64,000 nt of DNA from Vitis vinifera (GCF_030704535.1 NC_081815.1:5156501-5220500), one strand, 5' to 3'. Numbered from the stretch's first letter, positions 13,301 to 23,440 are shown. Notes: a model not told the origin generated them from the letters alone. Translations and numbers: made by a program.

Positions 13301-16300
13301 TTAGATAATAACAAGGCACTTAGTCTTCTGGTTTCACCATTGCTAATGTTTTAAGAGTGTTAGAATGTGATTAAGGAGGATTTATTAAGGTTGTTCTTGG
13401 AATTCCATAATAGTGGGGTAATATTGAAGCCACCTTCATTGCTCTAGTGCCAAAAAAGAGTTAGACCAAAAAGATACTGGATTTTAGATCTATTAGCTTG
13501 ACTGATCTATTCTTCATGAAACTATTCATGTTTTACAAGGAACTTTTGTTCAAGAAAGACAAATCTGGAATACAGTGTTGATGGCCAATGAGATGGTGGA
13601 TGCGAAATGACGCTTTGAATAGAAAGGAGTAGTTTTCAATATTGATTCTAAAAAGACTTATGACTATGTGAATGGTGGTTTTCTAGACCATGTACTTGAA
13701 AGAAAGAGGTTTAGTTCTAGGTGGAGGACTTGAATGAGAGATTGTTTATTTATGACCAATTTTGCAATCTTAGTAAACAAAAATGCTAAAGGTTGGGTTA
13801 AAGGAATTAGAGGTCTAAGACAAGGAGATCCACCATACCCTTTCCTCTTCACTATTGTAGTCGATGTGTTATGTAGAATGTTGTTGAGAGTAGTGGAGAG
13901 TAGGTTATTGGAAGACTTCCTTATGAGTTAGAGTGTCCCATTTGTAATTTGCAGATGACACCATATTTTTTTCTAGAGTTTGTTTAGAGGATTTGCAAAA
14001 TCTTAAGCTAATTTTGTTAGTTTTCGAACACATATTTGGGCTTGAGATCAATCTTGTCAAGTACTCTCTCTGACATCAACACAGGTCAAGATTAGAACAC
14101 TAGGTTAGTCTTGTTGCTTAACTGAAAGGTCTAATTAGTCTCTCACCTATTTGGGTCTTCCATTAGGGGAAACCCAAAAGCAAGTGTTTTTTAGGATCTA
14201 GTAATTGAGAAAATTTCATGAAGATTAGATGGATGGATAAAAACCTTTTTGTGGAAGGATAACTCTTATATAGTCGTGTTTGTCTCATATCCTTAGCCTT
14301 AGCTATTTTCTCTCCCTTTTTAAGATGCCTTCTTCAATGGCATTAATGTTTGCTATGTCAAAGGGACATCTTCAACTCTAATGTGTACTATGCTATTAGG
14401 AATGGGAAGAGAGTGAAGTTTTGGAGGGATGGCAATGGTGTAGTCAAGAGTTCCCTAATTTGTATGCTTTATCCAAGGCAAAAGAGGCGTGTGTGGCTGA
14501 TTTGTGGGAGCAAAGGGAGAGAGAGAGAGAGGGGGGGGGGGGGGATTTTGCTAAGAATCTTAATGATTGGGAGTTGGATTCTATGGAGATGTTCCTTTTG
14601 AAGTTGCAAGGGCACTTGGTGAATAGGGAGCAAAATGATAAAGTGGTTTGGAATGGTGATAGCAAAGGAAGTTTTTCTATAAGATCTTTCTACACGTTGT
14701 CAGAACCAGATTGTGCTACCCATTTTTTGGTAGAGATTATTTGGAATCCTTAGGTTCCCTCTAAAGTGAGGCTCTTTACTTGGGATGCTTGTTGGGGAAA
14801 AGTGTTCACTTTGGACTAGCTTCAAAGAAGAGGTTGGTCGCTAGTCGACAGGTGTGTGCTTTGCAAAGAGGAGTCGAAAACAATTGACCACATCCTTCTT
14901 CATTGTGTTAAGGCAAGGGTCTTATGGCAATTGGTGTTCTCTTTATTTGGGGTCCAATGGGTTATTTCTAGCTCAGTTTGCGACACCTTCCTAGAGTGGA
15001 TAGGTTCTCTTGTGGGAAGAAGGTGTAGTTGAAGAGTGACCCCTTTATGCATATTTTGGATTATTTGGAAGGAAAGAAACCGAATAGTATTTGAAAATGT
15101 AGAGATGTTAGATCAAAGTCTTAAAAGCTCTTTCCTTTACAAAAATGATTCATTGAGTAAACTAATAATAAAATAAGAACTAACTTCATTCAAAAATGAA
15201 ACTTTCGTTGCATCACTATGAAAAGTGATTTTTCAAAAGAAATTCTCCCCATAAGAGTACCCATAGATGAGGGTATGGAGCCACCGTCAATATAGTTTAG
15301 CTTGGCGAGTGCAAGTTGTTTTTTTTGTGGCCGAGGTCCTCTCGGTTGTTCCATAGAAGAGGGTTCACCACTCCCTTATCACGACACATGTCGGCATTTC
15401 AGGATTCTCCCCAAGCGTAATAGACAGGTTTTCACGTGTAAGCCTGCCCCAGGATATTTATTTATCCCTCGTGATTCACCATTGCTCCTAAAACAACCAA
15501 CACTTTCTTGTCTCCAATCCCTTCTTCGGAGGCAAATTGGATTGCTAGAAAATGCAGTCCACCCAATGCTCCATCCGGGAAAAAGATTCGTAGGTCATTT
15601 TATGATAAAGTTATTCCAGGTAATCTCTAAGTACCTTCTATCAAGGAGAGAGTGACTCTTACATATAAGGGGCATGAACGGATAGGAGTTCTCTTCTAGA
15701 GTAGCTGTTGCTAGGGAGTCCAAGGGAACTCCCCTGGCAGAGCTGCTGAAGTCCGGGTTGGAAATTCGGTAATAGTGGAGGACTGGCATTAGGGCCCCCC
15801 AAAAAATATACCTCTAGAAAGATCAGAAGTAATCAGAACTGTAATTGTATGTACCTATAAAGAACTCAAATGGGACAACGGTATGATAATACGATATGGT
15901 GACAATGCTGCAGTTATTATTGATCAAGAAGGAAACCCAAAAAGAACTCGAATTTTTGGTGCGATTGTCCGAGAATTGAGACAATTAAATTTTACTAAAA
16001 TAGTTTCCTTAGTCCCTGAGGTATTATAAGATGAGACCATGATATAGTTATAGTAAGCAAATGAAATAGATTAATTAGTAGATTGTGTTTCACGCATATA
16101 CCTTTAATTTAATATTTAATAGAATTCATAAATAAAAAAAGAAAAAAGAGCATGTTGGTTATATCAAAATTAACAAGCACCAATAATTTTAGTTCATCAT
16201 GGGCAGGGCCACTATTGCTGATTGTGGATTCGGGTGTACATTAATGGGAAATCTTTGTTCTTAGTTGATTATGTAGATTGGTTAGGTCCTTCTTGAGGGT

Positions 16301-19300
16301 GGGAGCTATTTTTGTTTTCTCTCTTGGTCTTTTGTTTTTGTTTTTGTTTCGATATACTCTCGTGCATTTTTTGGTCTTTAATACAATCTCTTACTTATCA
16401 AAATAAATAAATAAATAAATGGTATTAAAGATCAATAAAAAGCGAAGAGATTTTCTTTGGTTAGGAGTTGGGGAGTGCAAGATAGACCATGTCATTAATT
16501 GGGACCTAGTGTGCAAGTCTAAGGTGGAAGTGGGTTTGGGGTTTGGAAAATTTCTTTAAAAAATCGTGCTCTTTTAAGGTGATGACTATAGAGGTTTCCT
16601 AGGGAAAGTTATACTCTTGGGCATCAAGTTATGATGAGCTTCTATGGGACACACTCTAATGGGTGGTTACATTGTTGTCCCTAGAAGGTTATTGCACAAG
16701 TCTTTTAGGATTTTTCTAGACACACTCGTTTATGGTGGGTGATAGGGTGAGAATCCATGGGAAGATTTGTGGTGGGGGAATCAATATTTGTGTTCACAAT
16801 TCCTAAGTCTATATAGAATTGTCATAGCTAAACTTTTAGAAGTTTATTCAGCTATTAAGATGGAGATATTTGCATTATTGAAGGTTTCCTGCATGCTCAA
16901 GCTTTGTGTTTATCAATCTAACAATAGAGGGAGGAGGGAGAAGTGGGTTCAAAAATTGAGGTGGAGATATTAGCATTATTGGAGGGCTTGTTGCATGCTC
17001 AAGCTATGTGCCTATCCAATCTAACCATAGAGGGAGATTCTACTATTGTAATATCTTGGGTGTCTAATAGAGAGAGAGGCTCCTTCTCTTGTTGTTAATC
17101 AAGCTGCAAACTACTTAGCCAAGCAAGGAGCAAAGCACTTGGTCTCCTTGGAGATTTTCTTCCCCCTTGAGTTTATATAGTTTTTCTAGTGTGTACATTG
17201 CCTTTTATAAATTGAAGTCAGTTTATTTATAAAAATTTTGTTTTCATATTTCTTTTTTTGTTTAGGAGACAAGTATAGTGTATATATAAAAAATAAATTT
17301 GCCCAAGTGGTTGAAGGCCATCTTTTCCATGGGGAAGAGCTTAGGTTTGAGCCCACACCCCCTTTTCTTTCATTTTTTGCTGCTCAACATGCCACATGTG
17401 CAGCACAATAGAAGAAAGTCACTGATTCCCTCATCGAAACTTGGTTGGATCTACTTTTTCTCCTATAAATTGTATTGGTCATTACAGACACACATTGTTG
17501 ATGATCATAGACATTTTAGGCCTTGGTTAGAACTTTGAAGGGGGTATATAAACATATACATATCAATAATACATCCAAGGATTTATGACTAGTTGGAACT
17601 TGTAACTAAAAATTATAATTAAAACCTTAAAAGGCTTATTTTGTGTCTTTATGGATCAACCTATGCATTAAATGTCATATTTTGTGAAGTTTAATTAGTC
17701 AAAACTCTAGTATTCAATTTTTATTCATATAAATGATATTGATGAATGCCTATGTTATGCCTCTTTTTATCTTTCTTTCATGAAATTAATAATGTATTGC
17801 CCTAAACATCATTTTCTAATATTATGGAGTTAATATATGTAGGCATATTTCTTTTTTGTCTATTTTATATTGTTTAGAAAAAAAAAGTGGGATACGCTCT
17901 ATGGTATAATACGCGATATGGAAAAGTAGAGAAAGGATACACGATTCACGATACACAATACACGATACACGATACAATTTACGAGTTAACTATGCATTAG
18001 ACCATAGAAACTTTGTATCCTTGCCTTTGTAGTTTTGATTAAAAATAAAATGATGGGATATGAAAATTTATCAGTTTCTTTGAATTTGATTCATTTGCAT
18101 ATTTAGAACTCAAAATTTTCTGCAATTTAGGAAAACAAATAAGGTCTTTTTTAACCCTATTTTTCTATTAGCCCAAAAGAAGCAGATGTTTCTAGATACT
18201 GCATTGCATAACAGCCAGTCATGGTGCTTTGCCTTCCACTGCATGTAGTTAACCATACAGTTTAGCAATGCCATGTTGAAATATTTGTTAACTTGCACAG
18301 TTTTCAGACCTTAACTATTATATTTATGGAAAAATTTAACTCAATTCGGTATTTAAAATTTGATGATAGCAATAAATTTTTTATTTCTACGAATTCAGCA
18401 TTTCTTTCAGTAGTTATAATTCAATACTCAGGTTTCTCAATTTTATTGAACACCCCCTAAAGATGGCTGTTCTCATTCCCTCAATCAGGAAAAATGTTTA
18501 TAGTGGCATATCACCATATCAGTCTGTCAATTGTGCTAGGTGATTTGGAGTAATCCAACTCATATAGCAAATAGTAGGTTGTAAGTTTCATACATCTTGG
18601 CACTGTTTGGAAGGCCAATCAAAAGATTGGCCTGCTGTTTCTAGACCCAATACATAAATGGTTTTATGGTTTCCATAAGCACATTGTGGTGACTGTTTGA
18701 TTGTTTCTCAAAATGCCCAGGAATTGCTGGCTGTTATTTCTGATTCATTTTCATTGAAGGAGCAAGAAGGATGTTACATGATTTCTTCTTCATATAGATA
18801 TGTAGGATCTGTGGGGCAATTACTTAGAAGTACATTTTATGCAACAACCCTTCCTATGTGATAGAAAAGGATCCCATGATTTTGAACCGATTTTAACTGG
18901 GATCATAATTGGATTAGTACCTATAGTTGATTTCTTCTAATGCTAATCAGTGCCCTTGAATCAAATATCTGTCTCACGTACAAACATTTTCCTAGCATGC
19001 ATAAGCTCAAAAGCTGCACCTCAAATGTTCATCATTTCCGTGCCCTTGGCATTTAAAACTAATCCCTATGCCTGTTTTCTGATTAATAATTTTGATGTTA
19101 CAGGATCTTTTTACGATTGGGCTTGGCTGGCTGATATTTGGTGGACTTCCATTTGATTTGGTGAGCACGAACTCCTCTTCACTTCTAGGTTTTCTTATGT
19201 GATGTTCAATGCATTGCTTTCTATACTCTTTTTTCCTCTCTTCTTGTGTTAATTTGCGTCCATCTCTTGCTTCCAGTTAAATGTTGCTGGCCAATCTATT

Positions 19301-19351
19301 GGTTTTCTGGGGTCCTGCCTGTATGCATATTGTAAACTCAGAGGAAAGTAA
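1398..19351 (+). CDS. UGNT1: UGNT1-like nucleotide-sugar transporter (UDP-GlcNAc type)
   Basis: Ten exons join into a 340-residue frame: 1398-1533, 2763-2839, 7983-8144, 8239-8372, 9456-9586, 9685-9729, 9832-9929, 11398-11505, 19104-19160, 19277-19351. Every junction is GT-AG and phase-consistent. The product is a multi-span membrane protein of the drug/metabolite transporter fold, with a polar N-tail of about 30 residues followed by hydrophobic helices. The run [13 protein letters not shown] (about residues 138-150) and the block around [17 protein letters not shown] are typical of the plant UGNT1 clade, and total length matches that family. Arabidopsis UGNT1 moves UDP-N-acetylglucosamine into the Golgi lumen for glycan and sphingolipid glycosylation; substrate here is inferred from similarity. 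Exon 3 begins with TISS where I expected MVSS, a minor difference. Introns 2 and 8 (5.1 and 7.6 kb) are enlarged by transposons, yet the coding frame is intact. Confidence 0.93.
2840..7982 (+). other. Intron 2 of UGNT1-like gene, repeat-rich
   Basis: A 5.1-kb intron with no intact coding frame. It holds a probable antisense LINE tail near 5080-5330. Two imperfect copies of a roughly 75-80 base block rich in GAGTT and CAACTT lie near 5400-5550, and the following stretch resembles untranslated parts of plant gypsy elements. GC-rich short segments (AGGCCTTAGTGCGCC) lie at 7130-7460 and look like an old dispersed repeat. These assignments rest on general resemblance only. Confidence 0.4.
5080..5330 (-). 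mobile_element. Possible antisense LINE 3' end
   Basis: Read on the minus strand, this stretch has the pattern of plant LINE tails: a GC-containing segment with TTGTGTACTTAAGTTGTGCC, then pyrimidine-rich sequence, then an A-rich tail (the T-rich run at 5080-5110 on the plus strand). No coding domain is left, so the call is tentative. Confidence 0.3.
12930..15136 (+). mobile_element. Decayed LINE retrotransposon, 5' portion (RT and zinc-knuckle region)
   Basis: Conceptual translation in shifting frames gives the order expected of a plant L1-type LINE. There is a [13 protein letters not shown] block near 13020, the reverse transcriptase motif LRQGDP at 13815-13832, and the catalytic FADD box at 13948-13959. 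The C-terminal zf-RVT region follows, with a [18 protein letters not shown] pattern near 14850-14910 and [12 protein letters not shown] near 15060. Many stops and frameshifts show it is inactive. It lies in intron 8 of the transporter gene in the sense orientation and breaks off where organellar DNA begins; its 3' end resumes at about 16223. Confidence 0.85.
14516..14544 (+). repeat. GA/G low-complexity tract
   Basis: A (GA)n run followed by about 14 G residues inside the LINE relic. It breaks the element's reading frame and is probably a slippage product. Confidence 0.7.
15137..15798. other. Organelle-like DNA segment, probably mitochondrial
   Basis: This block is visibly richer in GC than the surrounding intron, lacks LINE similarity and directly abuts the plastid-derived rpl14 piece. 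It has short open frames but no gene I can name. Its texture (for example CCCGGGAAAAAGATTCG-like and CAGAGCTGCTGAAGTCCGGG stretches) resembles plant mitochondrial intergenic DNA, so the whole insertion may have come from a mitochondrial genome that already carried plastid sequence. That origin is inference. Confidence 0.4.
15799..16029 (+). pseudogene. rpl14: Plastid rpl14 3' part inserted in nuclear intron (NUPT)
   Basis: An uninterrupted frame starts at about [10 protein letters not shown], passes through [17 protein letters not shown] and [10 protein letters not shown], and ends in [17 protein letters not shown] before TAA at 16027-16029. This is the C-terminal two thirds of chloroplast ribosomal protein L14, with a handful of substitutions against the usual plastid sequence. 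The N-terminal third is missing and there is no nuclear transit peptide, so this is a non-functional organellar insertion. The retained open frame suggests a fairly recent transfer. It sits inside intron 8 of the transporter gene. Confidence 0.92.
16030..16222 (+). other. Plastid rpl14-rps8 spacer and first codons of rps8
   Basis: After the rpl14 stop the sequence continues with an AT-rich spacer. An ATG at 16199 opens the frame MGRATIAD, matching the start of chloroplast rps8 (MGRDTIAD) with one change. This keeps plastid gene order (rpl14 then rps8). Similarity stops abruptly near 16222, marking the right junction of the insertion. Confidence 0.85.
16223..16425 (+). mobile_element. LINE 3' end resuming after the organellar insertion
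   Basis: Translation gives [12 protein letters not shown] and [14 protein letters not shown], the extreme C-terminal region of this LINE type. Non-coding tail sequence follows, then TACTTATCAAAATAAATAAA, the short repeat-rich tail normal for plant LINEs. It matches what should follow the truncated LINE ending at 15136, so I read the two as one element split by organellar DNA. Confidence 0.65.
16430..17230 (+). mobile_element. Second LINE fragment with RNase H region
   Basis: Directly after the first LINE's tail, frames give [19 protein letters not shown] (a post-RT motif). Farther on come HCCPWKVIAQVF and then [23 protein letters not shown] with [16 protein letters not shown], the RNase H-like C-terminal domain of plant LINEs. 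Stops and frameshifts are frequent. Orientation is the same as the first LINE. An internal duplication at 16861-17035 is listed separately. Confidence 0.75.
16861..17035 (+). repeat. Internal direct duplication in LINE RNase H segment
   Basis: Two copies of a block of about 73 bases lie 101 bases apart: 16861-16932 and 16962-17035. Both run from TGGAGATATT to ATAGAGGGA and encode the ALLEG...EGD part of the RNase H region. The copies differ at several positions, so the duplication is old. Confidence 0.8.
17298..17360 (+). mobile_element. Candidate tRNA-derived SINE head
   Basis: A box A-like TTTGCCCAAGTGG (17298-17310) is followed after about 33 bases by a box B-like GGTTTGAGCCC (17344-17354). 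This arrangement is the internal RNA polymerase III promoter of tRNA-derived SINEs. No tRNA cloverleaf forms, so it is not a tRNA gene. The 3' end of the element was not defined. Confidence 0.45.
17937..17985 (+). repeat. Tandem GATACAC-type repeat
   Basis: Short units of the form GATACACGATTCACGATACA repeat in tandem. Related GATAC-rich patches occur near 12265-12310 and 45500-45560, each inside a large intron. They may mark remnants of one dispersed repeat family. Confidence 0.6.
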
Positions 19352-22320
19352 TTTTGATGCAGCTGCCCAAGAACCTCTCCTTCTTTCTTTTTTTCTTTGA
19401 GGTGAACTGCCTCTCTGAGTTTCCAAATTTTGATTTAAATAATCAGGTTCTCATAAGCTGTGTGCCATATAGCCTTAATTAATAGAAAATATTTCATCTC
19501 CAATAGTGTTCTCCTTCACTTACCTGTTGCTGATCTCAAAACTGAGAACCAGCAGGACATAAATTATTGATATTCAAATCCGAGAAATTCTGATTTCTTG
19601 GTAATCTGGGATTTTAATCTTCAGTCCCAGGAACTAGCTGTCTTTTGTGCTCAACCCCATTGTACCAATTTTACATGTGATTTGGTTAGTGGGCTTGGGT
19701 TTTATAACATTGTCTGAGGATTAATGCACTTTGTTTTAAACCTAATATATTTTAAGTCCCAGTAGTTGGACTAAGAACGTAGGGATAGGGGGTCTTCTCT
19801 CTTCTTTAAATGAAATTTTGAATCTCTTCAAATGAATATAAGAGAAATTTTAGGGTTAGGTGGATATTTTTTTAGAAAGTAATATAAGATAAAAAAAAAT
19901 ATTTAAATAAAAATGTGAGTCATGTTGATGATCCTCCACAGGGCTTTGGCAGAAAAGATTTAAGGGGGCTGTCCATCAAAACTACTTTCTTGGGTGCATG
20001 TGTGGACAGAGAAGTTGAGAGAGAAAGATGCCAAGCAACTCGAGTTCTCTCAGAGAAAGGTGTCTTTCTTGTCTCCACAAACTGACAACTGACTTTGGCC
20101 TAATTGCCATGCATGATTGAAACATACCCATCTTCCACAACCCCCAAAAGCTTTAAAAGTTCCACTTCTTTTTTAAATTTTACTTCCATTTCTTTCCTAT
20201 TTTCTTGCCTTCACTCTAGGTGAGACAGTGAGAAGCATGTTTTCCAACTTAGCCAAACAGTTCAAACCCACAGCGCACGTGCTTAATCTCAATTCATACC
20301 GTACTTTGAAAGGCTCCTCCCACTGATTAACGTTCAATTTCGGAAAGCTTCTTTTAGAGTCACGCTATTCATCACTTTTGGGAAAAATATACACATATAT
20401 TTGAAAAAAAAAATCAAAAAATAAAAAATTGATTTTTTTTCTATTTTTTATTATTTTAAAAATATGTATGTGGGGAAACACACTTTTCCTTTTCACTTTT
20501 TATAGCTTTTCCAATTTGATATACGACGGAAGAAGAGGGAGTCGAAGAAAAATAATAACAATAATTCTTTAAATTTTTGGTCAAGTCAAGGAGGTGATGT
20601 TGAGCAGGAGGATACTTGTAAAGGAATGGAAAAGAAAGAAAAAAGTGATTCAAATATCCTCTTGAATGTAGATAATGAGTTAAAAGAAAGTGTGGTAGCT
20701 TTCCTAAATCAAAATAAAAAAATGGGGGAGAGAGGCCAACATGGCCCATAAGCGAGTAAAGAAAGCAGTGGGTATTGAGTAAAACATGGGTGTCTCCTTG
20801 TCCACCTCTTTAATCAAACACTCTCAATACTTGACCTCGGCATTGATCTCTCCACAACACTTCATTTTTTTTCCCTTTTTTGTTTTCTGCTTCTTCGACT
20901 ACATGACACTGAAAAACAATAACATAATGAGTGAAAAAAAAAAGCAGCAAAGAATATAGCTTTTGACCTGCTCATGAGTCTTTAGAAAGAGAATGAGAAA
21001 GAGGGAAAAGAGTCCTAGGATCTGGTGAAGAAGGAAGAAGAGAGGAGTGGAATGGGGTTGAAGGCGTGGGGGAATCTGTTTGGGTAGTGGCACGCGAACT
21101 TATCGCCCCAAATCATGAGAGAGAGACTCTGAGAGAGAGAGAGAGAGGGAGAGAGGGAGGGAGGGAGTTTTAAGAAGAAAGGGGCTTTTGGGGTTCCCAA
21201 AAAAACTTGGAAGACCCTCAAAAAATAAAGGGTTGCGACCCCAAGATGAGTGTTCCCTCTTGCACACCCAAGGCAGGGCTCCTTTGGCGCCGATGTCTCC
21301 GCTTTGGGTTGGCTATTTTTATTATTTTCCTCTGAATGTGAATGTTGAATGTGAAAGATGGCAACTTTGTACGTACTCTTAAGCTTCTTCCGAAACTTCT
21401 TTCTAGACAATCCCTTCACTGACATTCTGCACTCCTGTTTCCGAGATTCTTCATATTTTTCTCTCTCCAATTCTCTCACTTTTTCTCTCCAACTTCTGCT
21501 ACCCGTCTCTGTACCCTCCTTTGGTTTTCTTTTCCATGTGTAGATCACTAGAATATTGCTGATGGGTACTGATTTGGGCACGACCAAAGTACAAATTTGG
21601 ATTAAGTTTGGCAGTGTTCAACTGTGAAAAGATGAATATGTCATATGCCCAAATCAATTCCCATTTTGGTTGGTCTTTAATATTTCTTAATCCACAATTT
21701 TCCCTTTCCTAGTACGGGTATGGTGGGACTGCAATACACCACTCTTGAGTACAAAGAAACTAGGCTACATGGCCAGTTTACAATATAAATTTAATGTCAA
21801 ACATAGTACTCGCAGAGAATATTGGAGGTCCCATGACTACAATGGAATGTCTCTGTCCTCTACACCTCATTTTTGTACCATGCATGCAGGCCTAGTTCAA
21901 TAGTCATCATCAAAGTCTATGATAATTTTCAAATAGGTTTCTTCTAACAAGACTCGAAGTACTTGGAAGAGAAGTACATAGAGACATTTCAAAAATGTAT
22001 ATATATCACTGTCCTAGCTAATAGTATTAGTTAGTTGATTTGTACAAATGACCATGCATTTAAAAATTCAAAGCAGTTAGTCCATATAAGCCAATGTAAC
22101 TATCTCATTCCATTGAGCATAAGGGTTTAATTAATAGTCAATGAAATATTGCAAAAGCATGGTATATATGAAAAGGTGAAGAAGCTTAAAAAAATAATAG
22201 AAGGAGAGGTACAATCAAAAGGAGTTGTTTGGGGTTTTTGGTAGAGAATATTTCAGGTGCATGCGCAGAAGGAGGAGTTTGATTTTATTTGAGTACAAAC
22301 TAAGCATGACAAACCCTAAA
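19352..22320. other. Intergenic region between UGNT1-like gene and MIR171
   Basis: The first few hundred bases are probably the 3' UTR of the transporter gene. Beyond that I see no conserved protein. A (GA)n-rich tract lies at 21118-21170, and a palindromic A/T block lies at 20404-20460. A 190-codon open frame on the minus strand (21015-21587) is low-complexity and unlike any protein I know; I do not call it. Confidence 0.5.
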
Positions 22321-22389
22321 GTAAGTTGCTCCCCTTGACATCATTCCACTCACCTTCTTCACCTTCCCATCCCGAGGCAAACCCAACCC

Positions 22390-22397
22390 TTTATACA
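22390..22397 (+). promoter_or_regulatory. TATA box of the MIR171 transcription unit
   Basis: TTTATACA is followed at the right distance by a strongly pyrimidine-rich stretch (22400-22530), the usual look of a plant promoter and leader. It stands about 950 bases upstream of the miR171 stem-loop on the same strand and is the best candidate core promoter. The start site is inferred near 22420. Confidence 0.45.
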
Positions 22398-22538
22398 CTC
22401 TCTTCCTCCCTACACCTCTTTGCTCCTCAGTCCTCACTTCTCCACTACCGCCCTTCTCCTCTCACTTTCTTTCTCTTTCACTTACAGTTCCTTGTCACCA
22501 TCTCCATCTCCACTCTTCTCATCTTTTGTTGTTTCAAC

Positions 22539-22703
22539 ATGAAGCCAGTAGGTTTTTTTTGGGGTTATTTGCATGTAATCATGACCCTTCAATCACTGTC
22601 TGTGTCACATATACTTGTAATCGGCTCTCCCTCTTTTTCTTCATGGTCTCTCCTCAGAACCCCAGTTGGGTTCGATGCTGAAAACACAGCTCCAACTACG
22701 TAG
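22539..22703 (+). CDS. Possible miPEP: first ORF of pri-miR171
   Basis: If transcription starts near 22420, this ATG is the first on the primary transcript; none occurs between 22420 and 22538. It opens a 54-codon frame beginning MKPVGFFWGY. Short peptides from the first ORF of plant pri-miRNAs, including miR171, have been reported to raise transcription of their own miRNA. Nothing in the peptide itself is diagnostic, so this rests on position alone. Confidence 0.25.
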   Translation: MKPVGFFWGYLHVIMTLQSLSVSHILVIGSPSFSSWSLLRTPVGFDAENTAPTT

Positions 22704-23339
22704 TCTTAGAGGAAGTTAATACCCATTTGGTTTGTCTTGTATCAAAACCCTTGGAGCATATCTATAATTTCTGTTTGGTTTGAGGGAATTTGATTGTGAC
22801 TCAAAATCCCACTGATGAAAATTGTGTGTAGGGTGTTGGGTGTTTTCCTCTTAAACCCCTGTTTTTTAACTCATATATATATACGTACTGTTAGCTAAAT
22901 ACTAAAAGTTTCAAGTATGCTCCAAAAGAATAATATATAAAGTTTAGTTGCACCAAACGGCCTTGATATTTGCTCGATTCACGGAATAAAAATCATGATT
23001 TGGAGATCCCACTTCGCCATTATCATGCCCCAACTACCAACAAAACCACCATCCCCACCTTCCGTCCCACCCAGCGAGCGTCTTTTTCCCCACGGGTGAT
23101 ACCTCAAATAATCATATTATTGTCCTTTTGGTGCAGCATGGGGCCATTCTTGATGTTCTTTTATTCACCTTCTACTTCTCTTTTCGGTTGTGGTGCCCCA
23201 TATCGGGCCTGCAAGTCGAAAGCTAGAATCAGTACTACTACAATCCCTTTAGTGTCTGTACATGATTTGAACTTGCTCCTGTGTGGTTAATTGCATTCAT
23301 GGTTTCCTCTTCTTTGAAGGGAATTTGGTGAGTGACTGG

Positions 23340-23440
23340 GAAAGTAAGCGATGTTGGTGAGGTTCAATCCGAAGACGGATTTACGAAGAGCCGTAAAGAA
23401 CGATCTCTGATTGAGCCGCGCCAATATCACTTTCTGCTAA
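23340..23440 (+). ncRNA. MIR171: miR171 precursor stem-loop
   Basis: The 3' arm carries miR171: TTGAGCCGCGCCAATATCAC starts at 23411, and the three-base-shifted form starting TGATTGAGCC occupies 23408-23428. The 5' arm (23349-23369) reads CGATGTTGGTGAGGTTCAAT plus C and pairs with it through all but one internal position (an A-G opposition) plus G-U pairs; the loop between is about 38 bases. With a 2-base 3' overhang the star strand fits the product starting TTGAGCC best. miR171 guides cleavage of mRNAs for HAM/SCL6-type GRAS transcription factors, controlling meristems and branching. Identity is near certain; family member number and dominant isoform are not determinable here. Confidence 0.95.

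Noticed and set aside
15302..15655. 117-codon frame in the organelle-like block
   Set aside because: No match to a plastid or mitochondrial protein I know; best explained as chance frame in intergenic organellar DNA.
19981..20095. Weak hairpin with GAGAGAA and TTCTCTC arms, considered as a miRNA
   Set aside because: Pairing is short and patchy, and no known plant miRNA sequence is present.
21015..21587. 190-codon open frame on the minus strand
   Set aside because: Low-complexity (Ser/Pro/Leu and Arg/Glu runs from GA repeats), no recognisable domain, and no splice or promoter context.
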